A stretch of DNA of 64,000 nt, from the NCBI GenBank assembly GCA_018268575.1, contig JAFDWF010000066.1:53694-117693 (forward strand), in the 5' to 3' direction. The translations under genes and the position numbers were made by a program. A model generated the notes under the pieces. That model was not told the origin of the DNA, made no database searches, and worked only from the letters and a program-made list of their open reading frames with translations. Below are positions 16,884 through 24,401 of this stretch, one piece after another (the stretch's first letter is position 1; the number at the start of each line of letters is the position of its first letter). The DNA comes from Actinomycetota bacterium (GTDB lineage Bacteria; Actinomycetota; Thermoleophilia; Solirubrobacterales; 70-9).

Positions 16884-17126
16884 TTATGTAGACCGGCGCG
16901 CCGAATCGGGTGCGGAGCGCGCCGCTCGCCGACCGCTCGCCGGGCCTGAGACCGAGATGTCGCCACGGACGCCGGCCGGAGCTCGGCCTTCCTCGTGCGC
17001 AGTGCCTTCGCCTTCGGCCACGGGGCGCGATCCGCCGGTGCCGGTCCAGCCGCACACGAGGCAGCTCGGCACGCAGACGGGGCGGTCGTCGCGGACCATC
17101 TCCCAGATCTCGACGATGTGATTCAC
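16884..17126 (-). CDS. Small Cys-containing protein, coupled by GTGA
   Basis: 80 residues from GTG 17126, which overlaps the stop of the upstream gene in GTGA. The N-terminal half looks like a folded unit, NHIVEIWEMVRDDRPVCVPS followed by CLVCGWTGTGG, with a C-x3-C-x2-C cluster that might bind zinc. The second half is low-complexity. The frame shares DNA with no better gene. Supported mainly by the coupling and the cysteine cluster. Confidence 0.5.
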   Translation of the reverse strand: MNHIVEIWEMVRDDRPVCVPSCLVCGWTGTGGSRPVAEGEGTAHEEGRAPAGVRGDISVSGPASGRRAARSAPDSARRST

Positions 17127-17491
17127 CCCGGCGGGCCCTCCTCGCGCTCGCGAAGCTGGCGGCCGAGATCCTCGAGCGCGGCTTCGGCTTCCTCGGTCAG
17201 GTCGGGCATCATGCGGACCCGGCCGACGACGTCGAGGGCATCGACGATCTTCTTCAGGTTCAGCAACGACGGTTCGACCTCGGCGATCAGGCGCTGCAGG
17301 AATCGCGAGGCGGCGCGAGGGTAGCGCGCGTCGTCCTGGCGGCCCAGGACGAGGGTCAACGCCAGCGCCCGGTGAAGGTCGACTTGCTTCAGCTCCTGCG
17401 CCCATCGGAGGGCACGGTCGGCATCGCCCTCGGCGACCGATCGGTCGACGATCTTGCCGATCTCCGACTGAGGATAGGGCGATCCAGGCAC
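17123..17491 (-). CDS. 122-residue helical protein behind an SOS box
   Basis: From GTG 17491: a helical, leucine-rich protein (IGKIVDRSVAEGDADRALRW, LHRALALTLVLGRQDDARYP, FLQRLIAEVEPSLLNLKKIV) with no Cys. I recognise no family. A palindrome matching the LexA box, CGAACATACGTTCG, abuts the start codon. The small Cys protein overlaps its end. An SOS-controlled helper of DNA repair is possible but is inference from the box alone. Confidence 0.65.
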   Translation of the reverse strand: MPGSPYPQSEIGKIVDRSVAEGDADRALRWAQELKQVDLHRALALTLVLGRQDDARYPRAASRFLQRLIAEVEPSLLNLKKIVDALDVVGRVRMMPDLTEEAEAALEDLGRQLREREEGPPG

Positions 17492-17504
17492 GAACGTATG
17501 TTCG
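17491..17504 (-). promoter_or_regulatory. LexA-type SOS box
   Basis: On the minus strand the sequence is CGAACATACGTTCG. It fits the Gram-positive/actinobacterial consensus CGAACRNRYGTTYG at every position. It touches the GTG start at 17491, so it would block transcription there, or the mRNA is leaderless. Confidence 0.6.
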
Positions 17505-17566
17505 CACTCTGGTCAAGGCGAAGACTCCGCCGCAGGCGCCGCGATGATCAAACAATGCTCTGCCAA

Positions 17567-17728
17567 ATGACGGGTCTCCCCCACCGTCTCTTCTGGATGC
17601 GGTCGGCCTGGTGGTGCCGGGATTGCCGCCAGAAGATCGAGTCCTGCTGCGAGGGCGGCGGGTGCCCTTCGGTGGCAGAGGTGCTGCCGATCGCCGCGGC
17701 GGATACGCCCACGATCCCCGATGCCTGA
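17567..17728 (+). CDS. Possible 53-residue Cys-rich protein
   Basis: Plus-strand frame MTGLPHRLFWMRSAWWCRDC, then a pair CC and one further Cys (QKIESCCEGGGCPSV). The five-cysteine cluster with WW looks protein-like and third-codon positions are GC-rich, but there is no clear ribosome site. Competing minus-strand frames (17548-17775, 17513-17782) lack any motif. Low certainty. Confidence 0.35.
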   Translation: MTGLPHRLFWMRSAWWCRDCRQKIESCCEGGGCPSVAEVLPIAAADTPTIPDA

Positions 17729-17823
17729 TCCATTCCGAATCGAACGGGCGCATCTTCGCGAATCGGACGCTCCATTGTGCACCTGCGATTGTGAGCGAGG
17801 TAGAACCAGAGCCGGACCGCGCC

Positions 17824-18417
17824 CTACGTTGCAGAGCGATCCGCGACGGCGACCGCAGCCTCGAAAGCCGCCAACCCCGTCACGACCGGGATGCCCGCCT
17901 CATCATCTTTGAGTCGTTCACGACTGGCGGCAGCCACCGCCAAGATCCCGTGGCGGGCCTCATCGAGGATCTCGGCGATCTCCGTCCAGCCCCGCCCATC
18001 GACGATGGCCGGCATCCAGTTCAGGGTCGTGTCGTCTCGCGAGTCGATGATCCCGGCGTCGATCGCGGCCGCGATCTTCGCCCCGAAGGTGCGGAGCGCC
18101 TCGTTCGTCACCCCGGCGCGGAGCGACGGAGGAGCCCGGCGCCAATCCTGATCACCGATGAACGACCGGGGGCTCGCCGTATAGAAGTGCTCGATCGTCC
18201 CGCGCTTCGGACGGGTCCGGACCAGCTTCACGCAGGCGAGATCCCGCAGGACGTTCATGTGATGGGAGACGACGCCGAGCGACTCAGCGAGCTCCTTCGA
18301 CAGTTCGACCGGACTTGCCACGCGCCCTTGCAGCGCTTCCAGGATCCACACCCGAACCGGGTGCGCCAGCGCCTTGAGCAAATCCAGATCGAGCCTGATG
18401 TCCGGATCGCCGGCCAT
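17824..18417 (-). CDS. ArsR-type winged-helix regulator
   Basis: 197 residues. Residues 10-85 are a winged helix: LLKALAHPVRVWILEALQGR, SPVELSKELAESLGVVSHH, MNVLRDLACVKLVRTRPKRG. The C-terminal ~110 residues are a helical effector or dimer part. No ArsR metal-site cysteines are obvious. It is the last of ten genes with overlapping ends (17824-22598), its start overlapping the upstream stop by one base. Confidence 0.85.
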   Translation of the reverse strand: MAGDPDIRLDLDLLKALAHPVRVWILEALQGRVASPVELSKELAESLGVVSHHMNVLRDLACVKLVRTRPKRGTIEHFYTASPRSFIGDQDWRRAPPSLRAGVTNEALRTFGAKIAAAIDAGIIDSRDDTTLNWMPAIVDGRGWTEIAEILDEARHGILAVAAASRERLKDDEAGIPVVTGLAAFEAAVAVADRSAT

Positions 18418-18728
18418 CAGGACAACCTACGTTTGACGATGTAGGCACCTTCGCCAGGGACTTCATCACCGGCGACCGGGACCCACCTGACCCCGGCGAG
18501 CAGGTCGTCCAATGAGTCGCCGGTCGTCCCCGCGAGCCTCACCCACACATCGAGCGACGACGCCTGCCTGCCGTCCTCGATCTGGGCAAGCCGATGGGTG
18601 GTGACCGCCGCACGGATGGCCAGTTCCCGTCTGGTTAGTCCGGCCCGCAGACGCCGGACCGTCACGTTCGCGCCCAGTCGCCGTCGGCCCTCTTCGCCCA
18701 GACCCCAGTTTCTCTCGTCGCGGCTCAC
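18417..18728 (-). CDS. XRE-family DNA-binding protein
   Basis: 103 residues with an XRE helix-turn-helix near 20-80: VTVRRLRAGLTRRELAIRAA, VTTHRLAQIEDGRQASSLDV. It ends in DDLLAGVRWVPVAGD. The (E/D)LL(A/T)GxxW(V/I)P ending recurs in the XRE proteins at 18725 and 19122 and partly at 21770. The start has an ATGA overlap with the upstream gene. Confidence 0.83.
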   Translation of the reverse strand: MSRDERNWGLGEEGRRRLGANVTVRRLRAGLTRRELAIRAAVTTHRLAQIEDGRQASSLDVWVRLAGTTGDSLDDLLAGVRWVPVAGDEVPGEGAYIVKRRLS

Positions 18729-19132
18729 CCCGGACCCCCCGCCTGGTCAGGCTTCGCGGCACCTCGTCGTCCCGTGCGAGTGGGGAAGGTTTCCTTCAGG
18801 CTGGCGATCTCCGCGACGAGCTCGATGTCCTCGACTACCTCGAACCGCCCCTTGCCCTTCTTGAGCTGGAACGGGACCCACTCGACTCCGGCCACGAGCT
18901 CCGACGGGCGACGCCCCAGGGCTCCGGCAAGGCGCAGGACGACGCCGATGGCCGGCATCGCGCCGCCGGCTTCTTCCAGCTCGATCAGGAACTCGACGCC
19001 GATCTCCGCGGCCTCGGCCAGCTCCTCCTCCTCGAGCCCGGCCTCCCCACGGAACCTACGAAGATTGGCTGCGAGGTCACGGACGAGCGCCGTCGGCTCT
19101 CCCGCCGCCCTTTGCCTGGCGTCAGTGGGCAT
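18725..19132 (-). CDS. XRE-like protein with degenerate HTH
   Basis: 135 residues from ATG 19132. The HTH-like core is LAANLRRFRGEAGLEEEELA, EAAEIGVEFLIELEEAGGAM, with an acidic instead of the usual polar recognition helix. It is followed by SELVAGVEWVPFQLKKGKGR. The acidic recognition helix suggests protein rather than DNA binding (inference). It overlaps the upstream tandem-XRE gene by 11 bases. The longer frame to 19177 is less likely. Confidence 0.75.
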   Translation of the reverse strand: MPTDARQRAAGEPTALVRDLAANLRRFRGEAGLEEEELAEAAEIGVEFLIELEEAGGAMPAIGVVLRLAGALGRRPSELVAGVEWVPFQLKKGKGRFEVVEDIELVAEIASLKETFPTRTGRRGAAKPDQAGGPG

Positions 19133-19742
19133 CGACGGCCTCTCCGGGCCGTCCTGAAGTCGGGTGGTAGTGCCCATGGATCACGGTGATCCCGGGGATC
19201 CACCGCATCCCGGTCAGGAGTTCTGCCGGCACCGTCCCCACGGCGGCGGCGAGTTGCAGGATGCTGTCGAGCCGAGGGTCCCGCCCGCCGCGCTCGTAGA
19301 GGCTGAGCTCGGCGCGGTCGATCGAAAGCAGGTCGGCGACCTCCGTCTGGGTGCGACTTGCGTGCAGGCGCTCCCGGGTCAGCAGGAGCCCGAAGCGCTC
19401 GGCCGGACGAAGGCTCCCCACCGACCGGGTCACCGATTCATGGCCCGCCGCGACGACCCCGTGACCCTCGGCATCCAGGGCTGCCCGGCCTTCGCGGTCG
19501 AGGTTCCATGCCAGCCCTTCCAGAAGCTCCCACGGATCGGCGTCGACGCCGCCTGCGAGGCGGAGGATCGTTTCGAGCCGGGGTACCCGCTGGTGGCGCT
19601 CGAGGAGGCTGACCTCGGTCCGGTGGAGCCCCGCACGAAGGGCGACCTCCTCCTGGGTAAATCCCCCCCGCGCCCTCAGTTCGACCGCGTTCCGGGAGAA
19701 GCGGACGCCCATCTGCGCACTCTCGACCCTGTCGTGGATCAC
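19122..19742 (-). CDS. Tandem XRE-domain regulator
   Basis: 206 residues with two XRE domains. The first (~14-80) contains ELRARGGFTQEEVALRAGLH, RTEVSLLERHQRVPRLETIL. The second (~115-180) contains RLHASRTQTEVADLLSIDRA, ELSLYERGGRDPRLDSILQL, and ends in AELLTGMRWIPG. Two domains in one chain could bind a direct or inverted operator as a monomer. Coupled to the upstream gene by ATGA. Confidence 0.85.
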   Translation of the reverse strand: MIHDRVESAQMGVRFSRNAVELRARGGFTQEEVALRAGLHRTEVSLLERHQRVPRLETILRLAGGVDADPWELLEGLAWNLDREGRAALDAEGHGVVAAGHESVTRSVGSLRPAERFGLLLTRERLHASRTQTEVADLLSIDRAELSLYERGGRDPRLDSILQLAAAVGTVPAELLTGMRWIPGITVIHGHYHPTSGRPGEAVDAH

Positions 19743-20575
19743 GGCCTCGCCTCGGAGCTCGGTTCCGACGAGCCGGCCGGAGGGTGGTCGGAGAAGATCG
19801 CCGCCAGGGCGCCGACCGCCTCTTCCTCGGCGACGGCTTCCTCGTAGCGCTCGCGGATTTCGTCGTCCTCGTTCATCTCCGCCACCCCTTCCGCCAGGGC
19901 CCCGGCGACTTCTTGCACGACGTGGTCGGGGACCTCGACCGAGCCGCGCTCAAGCCAGAAGGCGAGCCGGGCGAGGGCGGCTATCTCCCTGAGCTCCCGA
20001 TCGGGATCCTGGCGGGTGTGCAGATGTCGAAGGTCACCCGTGCGGCTCGCCAAGGTGCCCGTCACCGCGCCGCGGACGATCCGGAGCTGATCGTCCGACA
20101 GCCTCCCCGCGAGCTCGATTTCGACGCTGTCCCCAGGAGCTGAGGCGACCGGATCGTCATCGTCCTCGACGATCGACTCAGGCTCGGCGTCGGGATCCTC
20201 GTCTTCTCTGGCACCCGCGTGGGGCGCCGCATCGAGATGTGCCAACAGCGCCGTCCAACCCTCGTGCTCGGCCCGAACCCGGTCGTACTCCTCCTTGAGC
20301 TCGTCGAGGCGCCTGGTTTCGCTCGTCGTTCGAGCGGCCAACTCTCTGAGCATGGGGTCGGGCACGAGGATCTCGCCGCGCCGCAATCCAGAGGACAGCC
20401 GACCCAGGGCAGCGACTTCTTCGACTTCGCGTTTCGACGGGTCGGTGTCCTCGCTGCCCTTCGGAAGGTCGTCCGCCTTCGCGACGAGCCATTCGTGCGC
20501 CTCCTCCCGTAGGACTGCGAGAAGCTCGTCGCCGATGCCGTCGAGCCGCACCCATGAGTGGTTTCCAGCCGTCAT
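19739..20575 (-). CDS. Protein with two copies of an unrecognised domain
   Basis: 278 residues. An ~75-residue unit occurs twice: near 5-75 (WVRLDGIGDELLAVLREEAH ... EVEEVAALGRLSSGLRRGEI, then LVPD) and near 155-230 (VEIELAGRLSDDQLRIVRGA ... ELREIAALARLAFWLERGSV, then EVPD). A coiled-coil linker (TSETRRLDELKEEYDRVRAE) and an acidic stretch separate them. The protein at 20572-21009 is a single-copy paralogue. I know no family for this unit. Context implies regulation. ATG 20575 gives an ATGA overlap. Confidence 0.78.
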   Translation of the reverse strand: MTAGNHSWVRLDGIGDELLAVLREEAHEWLVAKADDLPKGSEDTDPSKREVEEVAALGRLSSGLRRGEILVPDPMLRELAARTTSETRRLDELKEEYDRVRAEHEGWTALLAHLDAAPHAGAREDEDPDAEPESIVEDDDDPVASAPGDSVEIELAGRLSDDQLRIVRGAVTGTLASRTGDLRHLHTRQDPDRELREIAALARLAFWLERGSVEVPDHVVQEVAGALAEGVAEMNEDDEIRERYEEAVAEEEAVGALAAIFSDHPPAGSSEPSSEARP

Positions 20576-21009
20576 TTTCCGCCTCCGGCGTTCGAGTCCA
20601 CCAAGGCCCGCCTGACCCGGGGCGGGTCCTCTACCTCGGCGGCGACCGGCCAGTTCGAAAGAAGGTTCACGAAGGCCCACATCGCCTCGTGTTCGGCCGC
20701 CGGATCGCCCCCCGTCGTCTCGGCTCGCTCGTTCATCCCGTCGATTTCGGTCGGCAGCCGCGACATCACTTTCCGCGCGAGCCGGTCCGGAACGTGCATC
20801 TCGCCCATCTCAAGCCAATAGGAGAGCCGGGCGAGGGCGGCGACCTCCCTGATCGCCCCCTTCGGGTCGGGCATCTTGTTGAGGACCTTGAGGTCGCCGG
20901 CACAGCCGATCAACGCACCGAACACGATGTCGCAGACGATCTCCAGCTGGTCTTCCGTCAGCAGTCCGTCAAGACGGACACGCACCCGCCTCTCCTCGTG
21001 CCCGCTCAT
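20572..21009 (-). CDS. Single-domain paralogue of the protein at 19739-20575
   Basis: 145 residues. The unit is VRVRLDGLLTEDQLEIVCDI, DLKVLNKMPDPKGAIREVAA, LARLSYWLEMGEMHVPDRLA. It matches both halves of the downstream protein at RLDG, the REVAALARLS...L core and the (H/E)VPD end. The tail is acidic, then helical. The gene lies between the response regulator and the two-domain paralogue, overlapping both in ATGA. Confidence 0.78.
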   Translation of the reverse strand: MSGHEERRVRVRLDGLLTEDQLEIVCDIVFGALIGCAGDLKVLNKMPDPKGAIREVAALARLSYWLEMGEMHVPDRLARKVMSRLPTEIDGMNERAETTGGDPAAEHEAMWAFVNLLSNWPVAAEVEDPPRVRRALVDSNAGGGK

Positions 21010-21773
21010 CGCCGGGGCTCCTGATCGTCGTCGTCGCCGACCGAGCGGGCGACGTCGATGGACTCGACGAGCTTGTAACCGATTCCCCAGGCATTGACGA
21101 CGAAACGACGATCCTCGGGGTCGAGTTTGTTGCGCAGCCGGCTGGCGTGACTGTCGAGGGTCCGGGTCCTCCCTGCCGGCACGTCGAGGCCCCAGACGTC
21201 GCGCAGGAGTTCGTCCTTGCCGAAGACCCGGGTCGGGTCGGACGCGAGCGTCCGCAGGAGGGTGAACTCCTTGCGGGAGAGATGGACCTCCTCGCCCTCG
21301 ACCGTGACCCGACGGCGGGCGGGATCGATGAGGATCTCACCCACCCGGACCGGGTCCTCGGCCCGGCTGTGACGTCGCCGCAGGACGGCGGCGATACGTG
21401 CCCGCAGCTCCTCGTGGTGGAACGGCTTCTGCACGTGGTCGTCGGCGCCGCGTTCGAGACTTCGCACCCGATCGGTGTCCCTGCCACGCTCGGTGAGGAC
21501 GATGATCGGCAGCTTCGGATCGAAGGGCGCCTCCATCCCGTCCGGCTCGCGGATCGCGCGCAGGACCTCCGGTCCCGCCATGTCCGGCAAGGCCAGATCG
21601 AGGACCATCAGGTCGGGGTGGTGGTAGCGACAGAGTCGAAGCGCGTCGGACGCGGTCGCCGCAGGCAGGACCTCCAAACGGTCCGCCCTCAGGTGGTCGC
21701 ACAGCCGGTCGAGGTCCGGCTCGTCTCCCTCGCAGACGACTATCGTCGCGAGCGTTGCGAAGTCGGAGCTCAT
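21006..21773 (-). CDS. OmpR-type response regulator without a neighbouring kinase
   Basis: 255 residues. The receiver domain (~10-125) has the acidic pair EGDE, phospho-acceptor Asp59 in LMVLDLALPD and Lys116 in VQKPF. The winged-helix output domain (~150-240) contains VHLSRKEFTLLRTLASDPTR, VDSHASRLRNKL-like TLDSHASRLRNKLDPEDRRF and GIGYKLV. All residues for phosphorylation are kept, but no histidine kinase is encoded nearby. Start ATG 21773 (ATGA overlap). Confidence 0.92.
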   Translation of the reverse strand: MSSDFATLATIVVCEGDEPDLDRLCDHLRADRLEVLPAATASDALRLCRYHHPDLMVLDLALPDMAGPEVLRAIREPDGMEAPFDPKLPIIVLTERGRDTDRVRSLERGADDHVQKPFHHEELRARIAAVLRRRHSRAEDPVRVGEILIDPARRRVTVEGEEVHLSRKEFTLLRTLASDPTRVFGKDELLRDVWGLDVPAGRTRTLDSHASRLRNKLDPEDRRFVVNAWGIGYKLVESIDVARSVGDDDDQEPRR

Positions 21774-22105
21774 GATGCCCCCCGCTTCGGGCGCGTTCTG
21801 GGGGTGATCTCGAACTCGCCTGACGCCGGTGCATAGGCGGAACACCTGTAGGTGATGCCGGCGAGCAGATCCGAGAGCTCGACGTCGAGGCCGGCCGCGA
21901 GCTTCAGCAAGGTGTCTAGTCGCGGCAGACGTGATCCTCTCTCGATCACGCCGATCTGGGTCCGGTGCACGTCGGCACGCGAGGCGAGCTCCTCCTGGCT
22001 GATGCGATCCCGCGCCCGGAGCGCCCGAAGGTTTTCCCCGAACCGTCCAGCCGCCGCCGATTTCCCATCCTCAGCCGCAGGGCGGCGATCGGACCGAGGG
22101 GTCAT
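21770..22105 (-). CDS. XRE-family DNA-binding protein
   Basis: 111 residues, canonical XRE domain at ~23-82: FGENLRALRARDRISQEELA, SRADVHRTQIGVIERGSRLP, RLDTLLKLAAGLDVELSDLL. The end AGITYRCSAYAPASGEFEIT replaces the WVP tail of its paralogues. It precedes the response regulator in the operon. Confidence 0.88.
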   Translation of the reverse strand: MTPRSDRRPAAEDGKSAAAGRFGENLRALRARDRISQEELASRADVHRTQIGVIERGSRLPRLDTLLKLAAGLDVELSDLLAGITYRCSAYAPASGEFEITPRTRPKRGAS

Positions 22106-22332
22106 CGGACATCTCCTCGGGCCTCAGGAAACTGCGCGAGAGAGACGGGCGCGGACATCTCCCGGATTGCCCGCCTCCGTTCGGCGCACTGGTGGATGGG
22201 ACGGAGGTCCCCGGCGTGGCCGATCAACGCGCGGATGAGCCCATGGCTGACGATTTCCGTCTGTTTCTGGGTCATGCCATCGACCTGCGCGGGAGTGCCT
22301 CTCTCGCGACATCTACCGTGCCGGAAGCTCAT
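22102..22332 (-). CDS. Short, partial copy of the unrecognised operon domain
   Basis: 76 residues. MTQKQTEIVSHGLIRALIGH, AGDLRPIHQCAERRRAIREM aligns with the first half of the unit in 20572-21009 (EDQLEIV...ALIGCAGDLK...AIREVAAL). It then diverges and lacks the LxxGExxVPD half. It may be a shortened working form or a decaying copy. Both ends overlap neighbours by four bases, so translation coupling is retained. Confidence 0.6.
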   Translation of the reverse strand: MSFRHGRCRERGTPAQVDGMTQKQTEIVSHGLIRALIGHAGDLRPIHQCAERRRAIREMSAPVSLAQFPEARGDVR

Positions 22333-22598
22333 ATCGCGATCTCCTCGGCGCGGAGGGCGGCGCGCGTGGGAAGGATCGACTCGCCGTCGAGACGGAGCAG
22401 GCCAGCGGCGGTCAGGTCGCGAATCGCGCGTTCGAGGCCCTCGCGCAACGAACCTTGGTCTTCGGCGCCCTGATCGAGGAGGAGCTCCTCGAGAGTCAGA
22501 TGGGTCGGATGTAGGTCGACGACACGAGACAGGACCGCACGCTCGGTGCGGTGGTCCTCAGCTTCAGTCGTCCGACCCCCAATAGGGTTGGTCTGCAT
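22329..22598 (-). CDS. Winged-helix-like protein, first gene of the regulator operon
   Basis: 89 residues. AVLSRVVDLHPTHLTLEELL, LREGLERAIRDLTAAGLLRL, DGESILPTRAALRAEEI follows the helix-helix-helix-wing pattern of a small winged helix. AAAGGACG lies before ATG 22598. As first gene it may be the autoregulator. A GC-rich hairpin lies in its 5' leader (22624-22654). Confidence 0.7.
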   Translation of the reverse strand: MQTNPIGGRTTEAEDHRTERAVLSRVVDLHPTHLTLEELLLDQGAEDQGSLREGLERAIRDLTAAGLLRLDGESILPTRAALRAEEIAI

Positions 22599-23069
22599 CG
22601 GAAGGTACGTCCTTTCGGTGCCGGGCCGGGGGCTGTTGTCGCAGCGCCCCGGCCATTTTCGGTTCTCGGATCGAAGTTAGCGGGCTTCGATACGGATCTC
22701 CGCCTGATCCCAGGAGAGGCCTGCTCCTCTCGCCCGATAAATGGCATTACGTCAAGTCGGCAAGCAGGTCCTGCATGGAGCCCGACGGCACATGGCCTCC
22801 CCGACGACGAGGGATCTGGTGCATCGGGCATACGGCGAACTTGACGGCGCCTCGCGCGAGTGGGTCCTACGCCAGGAGTGGATGCAGCTCCGCCCTTCGA
22901 CGCCGAGCTCCCGCTGCGCGTCTTCAGGCCGATGAATCCAGCGGCGCTAGAGGATGGCGCCGTACCGAACGAGTAGGCTCGGCGCCCATGAGCGCAGACT
23001 CCCGACTAAACGAACGACATCAAGTGGTCTCGGCGCCAATCGCGGGCCGATAGAGATCGGATTCCTGAG
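22599..23069. other. Divergent promoter region between regulator operon and SIR2-HerA
   Basis: 471 bases without a convincing gene; the 64-residue plus-strand frame at 22741-22935 has no ribosome site or motif. It must hold the promoters of the minus-strand ten-gene operon and of the plus-strand SIR2-HerA pair. The only clear structure is the hairpin listed separately. Confidence 0.5.
22624..22654 (-). promoter_or_regulatory. GC-rich hairpin in the operon leader
   Basis: Arms GGCCGGGGGCTG and CAGCGCCCCGGCC (plus strand) around a six-base loop, with one bulge. On the minus strand it lies about 26-56 bases before the first start codon. On the plus strand it is followed by ATTTTC and would look like a terminator. 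A leader or attenuator element is possible. Confidence 0.35.
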
Positions 23070-24401
23070 ATGGGCAAGTTCGGAACGCATCATCTCCGAA
23101 TCCAGGCACATGACACGAAATTGGCCGACGCGGCCCATATCGCCGATCATGCCGAGGCGATCCGCTCATGGCTCACGGCACTCGCCGGCGCCGAGCATCT
23201 TTCGCTCCTGATCGGAAGTGGGCTCGGGATCGCCGTGGCGGGCTCACTGGGCGCAGAGGGCCTCGACATGAGCACCGTCACGATGCAAACCGACGGAGCG
23301 AGCGAGGTCGATGTCCATGCGGCGAAGCTGGCGAAGGCCTGTGGCCGTGGCGAAGCGAACATCGAGGACCAACTGCGAAGCGCATTGGCGCTTCTGGCCG
23401 GTCTCGAAGTGATCGAGCCCGACGCCGCGCGAACCCTCGCCTGGCGGAAGGAGCTGAATACGATCCTCGCCGACTTCGCCAAGCGCGGACTCAATGCCGA
23501 GCAAGCAATCCGCGAGAAGGTCGTCGCCGCCGGCGCTGATGACCCAGCGGTGGAGCAAATGCTCGTCGGCTTCCTCCTCGGCTTCGCCAGCCGACCACCG
23601 TCGCGAGAGCGACTGAACGTCTTCACCACCAACTATGACCGCCTGATCGAGTTCGGTTGCGATCGCGGCGGACTAAGGGTCCTCGACCGTTTCGTCGGGA
23701 GTATCGAACCTGCATTTCGTGCCTCGCGCCTCGACGTCGACCTCCACTACAACCCTCCGGGTATTCGCGGAGAGCCGCGCTATCTGGAGGGCGTCATGCG
23801 CCTTTGCAAGCTGCACGGTTCGCTGGACTGGCGAATTGACGAGGGAAGGTTGCGGCGGGTACCACTGGAGTTCGGCGGGAACGACCCCGGACTGGAGGAT
23901 GCGGGCTCAAACAAGGCGCTGGAGCGGCTGATCATCTACCCCAACGCGGCCAAGGACGTGGAGACTCTTCAGTTTCCCTACGCCGAGCTTTTCCGCGACT
24001 TCTCCGCCGCCCTGTGCCGACCGAACAACGTCTTGGTCACCTTCGGCTACGGATTCGGCGACGACCACGTGAACAGGATCATCCTGGACATGCTGACCCT
24101 GCGCTCCACCCACCTTCTAGTCATCTCCTACGACGACCCGGGCCAGAGAATCGAAAGCTTCCTCTCCAACATCGCGGTCGAGCAGTCGAGCGTCCTGATC
24201 GGCCCCCACTTGGGAGACCTGCGTGCGTTGGTCGAGAACTATCTACCGCAGGCCGGCGCCGAGCAGTTTCTGCTGCGGCAGGCTCGCCGCGACCGCGAGC
24301 TCGAGAACAAGGCGCCAACCGCGCAGAACGAGGAAGACATGCCTACGCCTGCGGAGACTGTCGAGGAAGGCGAGCCCCCAACGGGACCGGACGGATCGTG
24401 A
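23070..24401 (+). CDS. SIR2-like NADase subunit of a SIR2-HerA defence system
   Basis: 443 residues. The Rossmann-type SIR2 core shows LLIGSGLG (GSG at 49-51), TTNYDRLIE (Asn188) and KLHGSLDW (His249). These are the nucleotide-binding loop and catalytic Asn/His of SIR2 proteins that degrade NAD+ during phage infection. The C-terminal ~50 residues are acidic and Pro-rich. It ends in GTGA shared with herA; this two-gene order defines SIR2-HerA. ATG 23070 lacks a strong ribosome site, so the start is uncertain by some residues. Confidence 0.88.
   Translation: MGKFGTHHLRIQAHDTKLADAAHIADHAEAIRSWLTALAGAEHLSLLIGSGLGIAVAGSLGAEGLDMSTVTMQTDGASEVDVHAAKLAKACGRGEANIEDQLRSALALLAGLEVIEPDAARTLAWRKELNTILADFAKRGLNAEQAIREKVVAAGADDPAVEQMLVGFLLGFASRPPSRERLNVFTTNYDRLIEFGCDRGGLRVLDRFVGSIEPAFRASRLDVDLHYNPPGIRGEPRYLEGVMRLCKLHGSLDWRIDEGRLRRVPLEFGGNDPGLEDAGSNKALERLIIYPNAAKDVETLQFPYAELFRDFSAALCRPNNVLVTFGYGFGDDHVNRIILDMLTLRSTHLLVISYDDPGQRIESFLSNIAVEQSSVLIGPHLGDLRALVENYLPQAGAEQFLLRQARRDRELENKAPTAQNEEDMPTPAETVEEGEPPTGPDGS

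Noticed and set aside
22741..22935. 64-residue plus-strand frame in the divergent promoter region
   Set aside because: No ribosome site, no recognisable fold, and it lies where promoters of two operons are expected.
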